Source: Chitinophagales bacterium (GTDB lineage: Bacteria; Bacteroidota; Bacteroidia; Chitinophagales; Chitinophagaceae). Taken from it: a stretch of 9,470 nucleotides of DNA. The stretch lies in contig JAATGW010000418.1 of NCBI GenBank assembly GCA_015654495.1, forward strand, positions 1-9,470, in the 5' to 3' direction. Positions 6,479 to 9,470 of this stretch are shown here, piece by piece; position 1 is the stretch's first letter; every line of letters begins with the position of its first letter. The notes beneath the pieces were generated by a model that searched no databases, was not told where the DNA came from, and saw nothing but the letters and a program-made list of their open reading frames with translations. The translations under genes were made by a program, and so were the position numbers.

Positions 6479-7714
6479 TTATTTCTGTTCAGTTTTAAAT
6501 ATCAAACAGCCATCACCGTAACTCAGAAAACGAAATCCATTGTCAATTGCGTATTGGTAAACGCGTTTCCAATCATTACCAGCCAGTGCAGCTACAAGCA
6601 ATAATAATGTTGACTGTGGTTGATGGAAATTGGTAATAAGACCTTCGATCATTCTGAATTTATATCCGGGTGCAATTAAAATTCCCGTCTTTATTATCAT
6701 GTTGGTAATTTGGTTTTCTTTAAGCCAGGCTATCAGCGCTTCCAGGGCTTGTTTTTTTGAATACTGATTAGGTAAATCATCATACACTTCCCATTGCTTT
6801 ATATCCAATGCTTCAGAAAGAATGAAGGGGTCCTCTAAGCACTTTACTCCCATCCAATATAAACTTTCAAGCGTACGTAGCGAGGTGGTGCCTACTGCAA
6901 AAACCCTCGCTTCGTTCTCAGCGAGCTGAATAATTGTTGGCAGATCAACTTCCATCCATTCAGCATGCATGGTATGACCAGCCATCGTTTCTGACTTCAC
7001 AGGTTTGAATGTTCCTGCTCCAACATGCAAAGTCAGAAAAAGGGATTCAATATTTTTTGCCTTCAAAGATTCAAAAATGGTTTCGGTAAAATGCAGGCCT
7101 GCTGTAGGGGCTGCTACTGAACCTTCCCATTTCGCAAAAAGGGTTTGATACCTTAATTTATCATCCGATTCCGGCGCCCTTTTAAGATAAGGTGGCAAAG
7201 GGGTAATACCAGTAATGTCCAGGATTTCAGAAAATGTTTTTTCCGGTGGCGACCAGGTAAAACGAACGATAAATGCATCAGCCAGTCTTTCGGTTATTTC
7301 CGCTTTCAGAGAAATGATTTCTTCCTTATCTCTTACACTGATTTCAGGTCTGTATCCATGTTTCCATTTGCTTGCGCCCCCAATCAGGCATTTCCATGAT
7401 GCCGATTCTTTTTTTTCCAGCGCTCCTGCTATACCGGGATTTTCCGTAACCGGATCCAGAAGAAAAATTTCAATAATACCTCCTTCGGGTTTTCTGAACA
7501 ATAGCCTTGCAGGTATCACCCGGGTATTATTAAAAACGAGAACTGAATTGGCAGGCAGATAATTTGAAAGATTGCTGTATCCGTCTTCGGCAATAATCCC
7601 GCTCATGTATATCAGCAAATTTGAGGCGTCTCTCTGTTCCAGCGGAAACCTGGCGATCCGCTCCTCAGGTAATTCATAAGTAAAATCCTTTACTGAAAGT
7701 TGCGATGGGTGCAT
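6479..7714 (-). CDS. queA: S-adenosylmethionine:tRNA ribosyltransferase-isomerase QueA
   Basis: QueA transfers and isomerises the ribosyl moiety of S-adenosylmethionine onto 7-aminomethyl-7-deazaguanine at the tRNA wobble position, giving epoxyqueuosine; it is a cytosolic enzyme. I start it at the ATG at 7714 (411 residues, MHPSQLSVKDFTYELP), the usual Bacteroidota N-terminus. The frame is open to an ATG at 7840, but those 42 residues have no QueA character and would contain the promoter. Conserved blocks are FNNTRVIPARL (61-71), YQTLFAKWEGSVAAPTAGLH (189-208), GAGTFKPV (232-239), GTTSLRTLES (275-284), LITNFHQPQSTLL (359-371) and SYGDGCLI (398-405). It is longer than the E. coli enzyme (356), with the extra length partly around 88-130. 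It diverges from mraZ across 270 bp. Confidence 0.97.
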   Translation of the reverse strand: MHPSQLSVKDFTYELPEERIARFPLEQRDASNLLIYMSGIIAEDGYSNLSNYLPANSVLVFNNTRVIPARLLFRKPEGGIIEIFLLDPVTENPGIAGALEKKESASWKCLIGGASKWKHGYRPEISVRDKEEIISLKAEITERLADAFIVRFTWSPPEKTFSEILDITGITPLPPYLKRAPESDDKLRYQTLFAKWEGSVAAPTAGLHFTETIFESLKAKNIESLFLTLHVGAGTFKPVKSETMAGHTMHAEWMEVDLPTIIQLAENEARVFAVGTTSLRTLESLYWMGVKCLEDPFILSEALDIKQWEVYDDLPNQYSKKQALEALIAWLKENQITNMIIKTGILIAPGYKFRMIEGLITNFHQPQSTLLLLVAALAGNDWKRVYQYAIDNGFRFLSYGDGCLIFKTEQK

Positions 7715-7741
7715 ATAATGAACAGCTAACTGCTGTTTTTT

Positions 7742-7773
7742 CAAAGATAAAATTATCGTGACTGAATAGAAAA
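7742..7773 (-). promoter_or_regulatory. Candidate queA promoter (TAnnTTTG type)
   Basis: On the minus strand TATCTTTG (plus 7742-7749) matches the Bacteroidota -7 consensus TAnnTTTG exactly. A TTTTC (plus 7769-7773) lies 19 bp upstream as an imperfect -33 element. Transcription would begin about 20 nt before the ATG at 7714, which supports that start and argues against the in-frame ATG at 7840. Confidence 0.55.
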
Positions 7774-7812
7774 GCTTCCTGAATCCACATTTAATACCTG
7801 CAGGATCACATG

Positions 7813-7899
7813 TTTTCCACAACGAATCAAGCCTATCCACTTAATAAAAACTCTTTTGGTCTGAAAGCTATACCCACCCTCAATTCCTGTTGTGGAAAA
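7813..7899. repeat. 11-bp perfect inverted repeat in the queA-mraZ divergent region
   Basis: TTTTCCACAAC (7813-7823) and its exact reverse complement GTTGTGGAAAA (7889-7899) are 65 bp apart. The arms contain TTTTCCACA, which fits the relaxed DnaA box TTWTNCACA. They also contain GTGGAAAA, similar to the GTGGG element at the mraZ operator. Further CCAC elements between or near the arms occur at 7785-7788, 7837-7840 and 7874-7877. The function is undetermined. Confidence 0.6.
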
Positions 7900-7914
7900 A
7901 TTAAAAAAAAGGAA

Positions 7915-7950
7915 TTTGGAAAGTAAAGTGGGAAAATGTGTTATTTTGTG
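7915..7950 (+). promoter_or_regulatory. Candidate mraZ promoter overlapped by a MraZ-type operator
   Basis: Three GTG steps start at 7928, 7938 and 7948, exactly 10 bp apart (GTGGG, GTGTT, GTGTG), with a weaker TTGGA at 7917 one period upstream. MraZ proteins bind short direct repeats (TGGGN in E. coli, GTG-containing repeats in mollicutes) spaced by one helical turn in their own promoter. TTTG (7915-7918) and TTATTTTG (7941-7948, one mismatch to TAnnTTTG), 22 bp apart, form a plausible -33/-7 pair. Bound MraZ would therefore cover the promoter and repress the dcw operon. Confidence 0.55.
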
Positions 7951-7984
7951 TGAATAATGGTTCAGTTTTTGTAATCCTTTGTAA

Positions 7985-8440
7985 ATGATTGGTTTTCTCG
8001 GTGAATTTGAGGCCACTTTAGATCCTAAAGGTAGGTTTCTGCTTCCGGCTGGCATAAAAAAACAGCTGAAGGAAGGAGAGAATACGCAATTTGTTATCAA
8101 CAGAGGGTTTGAAAAATGCCTGACGCTTTATCCCATTTCAGCCTGGGCCCCGATTTTCGAAAATATCAGTAAGCTGAACGATTTTGAACCTGAGGTGAGG
8201 GAATTCAGACGGTATTTTCTGAACGGAGCCATAGGTCTGGAACTGGATAGTGCGGGCAGATTGCTGGTTCCAAAAAATCTGATGGATCATGCCGGTCTTG
8301 AGAAAGACATTGTTCTTGTATCGGCAGTGACCAAGATTGAAATCTGGGATAAAGCGATATACCAGCAGTTCTTTGATGCGATTTCACCGGAAAAGTTCAG
8401 CAGTCTGGCGGCGCAGGTAATGGCCAGGCCGAATAATTAA
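7985..8440 (+). CDS. mraZ: Transcriptional regulator MraZ
   Basis: A 151-residue protein, the normal MraZ length, made of two tandem SpoVT-AbrB-like halves. The first half has the signature DPKGRFLLPA (13-22), the second DSAGRLLVPKNL (88-99), each with the conserved DxxGR turn that contacts DNA in the ring-shaped oligomer. The start MIGFLGEFEATLD is typical for this phylum and the ATG at 7985 needs no adjustment. In E. coli MraZ represses its own dcw promoter, and phased GTG repeats sit about 35-57 bp upstream here. rsmH follows after 17 bp on the same strand, the standard first two genes of the division and cell wall cluster. Confidence 0.97.
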   Translation: MIGFLGEFEATLDPKGRFLLPAGIKKQLKEGENTQFVINRGFEKCLTLYPISAWAPIFENISKLNDFEPEVREFRRYFLNGAIGLELDSAGRLLVPKNLMDHAGLEKDIVLVSAVTKIEIWDKAIYQQFFDAISPEKFSSLAAQVMARPNN

Positions 8441-8457
8441 CCGCCGAACCGCTGCTT

Positions 8458-9396
8458 ATGCCTGAACAGGGAGAACAGAATCTTGGGCCGGAAGTATATC
8501 ATGTTCCGGTGATGTTGAAGGAAGTGCTCGACGGACTTGCTATTAACCCCGCAGGGATTTATGTGGATTGCACTTTTGGTGGTGGCGGGCATAGCAAGGG
8601 GATTTTATCTGAGTTAAGTGAAGATGGAAAGCTGATCGTATTTGATCAGGATGAGGATGCCAGAAAAAATCTGCCGGCAGATCCGAGAGTGATTTTCGTT
8701 CCGGAGAATTTCAGGCATGTCGGTCGCTTTCTAAAGTTTCACCGATCCATACCCGTCGATGGAATTCTGGCGGATCTCGGTGTAAGCAGTCACCAGTTTG
8801 ATGAAGCATCAAGAGGTTTTTCGATTCGCTTTGATGCGCCGATGGATATGCGGATGGACCTGCGGACAAAAACTACTGCAGCAACGCTTTTGGAAGAATT
8901 GGGAGAAGGAGAGCTGCATAAACTTTTTGAACAATATGGTGAGGTCACAAATTCGAAAACGCTTGCAAGGACAATTGTTCTGAAACGTACAAGCCTTCCG
9001 CTGAAAACGATACATCAGTTTAAAGATGCAGTTGCTGAATGTGTGAAAGGAAATCCGAATAAATATTTCGCGCAGGTTTTCCAGGCCTTGCGGATTAAAG
9101 TGAATGATGAGTTTGGTGCGCTGGAAGAAATGCTCATGCAGGTGCCGGCATTATTAAAACCAGGAGGTCGCATGGCCGTGATAGCGTTTCATAGTCTTGA
9201 AGACAGGATTGTGAAACATTTTTTTAAACACGGAAGCATAACCGAACCTGTAACAGATGAGGTATATGGAAAGCGTAACAGCAGCCCCTTTACACTCATC
9301 ACAAGAAAACCAATACTTCCCTCTGTGGAAGAGATCAATACCAACCCCCGGGCAAGAAGCGCAAAATTGCGCATTGCTCTGAACGCTGAAAGCTAA
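8458..9396 (+). CDS. rsmH: 16S rRNA (cytosine(1402)-N(4))-methyltransferase RsmH (MraW)
   Basis: RsmH methylates N4 of C1402 in the 16S rRNA decoding centre using S-adenosylmethionine. The 312-residue length is normal. The N-terminal HVPVMLKEVLDGL (15-27) precedes the SAM-binding motif VDCTFGGGGHS (36-46), followed by IVFDQDEDA (60-68) and the diagnostic DLGVSSHQFD (106-115), RGFS (119-122) and MDMRMD (129-134). Later conserved stretches are FAQVFQALRIKVNDE, with the FQALRI signature, and AFHSLEDRIVKHFF. The end, NPRARSAKLRIA, is also typical. The ATG at 8458 lies 17 bp after the mraZ stop, so the two genes are very likely co-transcribed. All catalytic motifs are present. Confidence 0.98.
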   Translation: MPEQGEQNLGPEVYHVPVMLKEVLDGLAINPAGIYVDCTFGGGGHSKGILSELSEDGKLIVFDQDEDARKNLPADPRVIFVPENFRHVGRFLKFHRSIPVDGILADLGVSSHQFDEASRGFSIRFDAPMDMRMDLRTKTTAATLLEELGEGELHKLFEQYGEVTNSKTLARTIVLKRTSLPLKTIHQFKDAVAECVKGNPNKYFAQVFQALRIKVNDEFGALEEMLMQVPALLKPGGRMAVIAFHSLEDRIVKHFFKHGSITEPVTDEVYGKRNSSPFTLITRKPILPSVEEINTNPRARSAKLRIALNAES

Positions 9397-9452
9397 CTAT
9401 CGAAGGTTCCCTGTAAACTCCAGTATCCTGACCAGCCAGCACAGGATTTTCC

Positions 9453-9470
9453 ATGACCGATCAACAGGAA
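9453..9470 (+). CDS. First six codons of the next dcw gene (possibly FtsL-like), truncated by the window
   Basis: An ATG at 9453 opens a frame MTDQQE that runs into the right edge. AGGA (9443-9446) lies six bases before it, and an in-frame TGA at 9429-9431 excludes a longer start. The position, 56 bp after rsmH, is where dcw clusters encode a small FtsL-like membrane protein, and a short polar start fits. Six residues cannot establish identity; the call rests on gene order. Confidence 0.35.

Noticed and set aside
7753..8100. 115-residue minus-strand frame overlapping the mraZ start
   Set aside because: It lies opposite the well-supported mraZ N-terminus and its promoter, and shows no recognisable domain.

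Overview
The window looks like chromosomal DNA of a Bacteroidota bacterium, probably near Chitinophagales or Sphingobacteriales. The evidence is a reg_prop/Y_Y_Y-type sensor kinase, a long (411-residue) QueA beginning MHPSQLS, a MraZ beginning MIGFLGEFEATLD, -7 boxes resembling the Bacteroidota consensus TAnnTTTG, and few clear Shine-Dalgarno sequences. No tRNA, rRNA, transposase or CRISPR array was seen. The order-level placement is inference.

Left part (1-5115), signalling and proteolysis. A clostripain-like (C11) peptidase gene runs off the left edge on the minus strand. It diverges, with only 37 bp between start codons, from a 1002-residue membrane sensor histidine kinase with a periplasmic propeller. 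The kinase converges on a two-gene minus-strand unit: a histidine-kinase-like protein that has lost its phosphoacceptor His and ATP-binding motifs, overlapping by one base (TAATG) the start of an intact NarL/LuxR-type response regulator. The likely logic is that the regulator gets phosphate from another kinase, perhaps the large neighbour, while the degenerate protein modulates it or is decaying.

Middle part (5198-5682), a composite repeat block with no credible gene. It has three tandem units (116, 102 and 116 bp) plus one diverged copy. Each unit carries two short hairpins joined by a heptanucleotide array. The 14-bp length difference is exactly two heptads, and the hairpin of the diverged copy keeps its pairing through two compensatory changes. 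The block abuts the upstream end of the degenerate kinase gene and supplies its longer in-frame N-terminal extension.

Right part (5683-9470), housekeeping. A pentapeptide-repeat protein and queA (queuosine tRNA modification) lie on the minus strand. A 270-bp divergent region then holds a queA promoter candidate with a perfect TAnnTTTG box, an 11-bp inverted repeat, and a mraZ promoter candidate overlaid by three GTG steps at exactly 10-bp spacing, as expected for a MraZ autorepression operator. mraZ and rsmH open the division and cell wall (dcw) cluster on the plus strand, and the first six codons of the next gene, possibly ftsL-like, reach the right edge.
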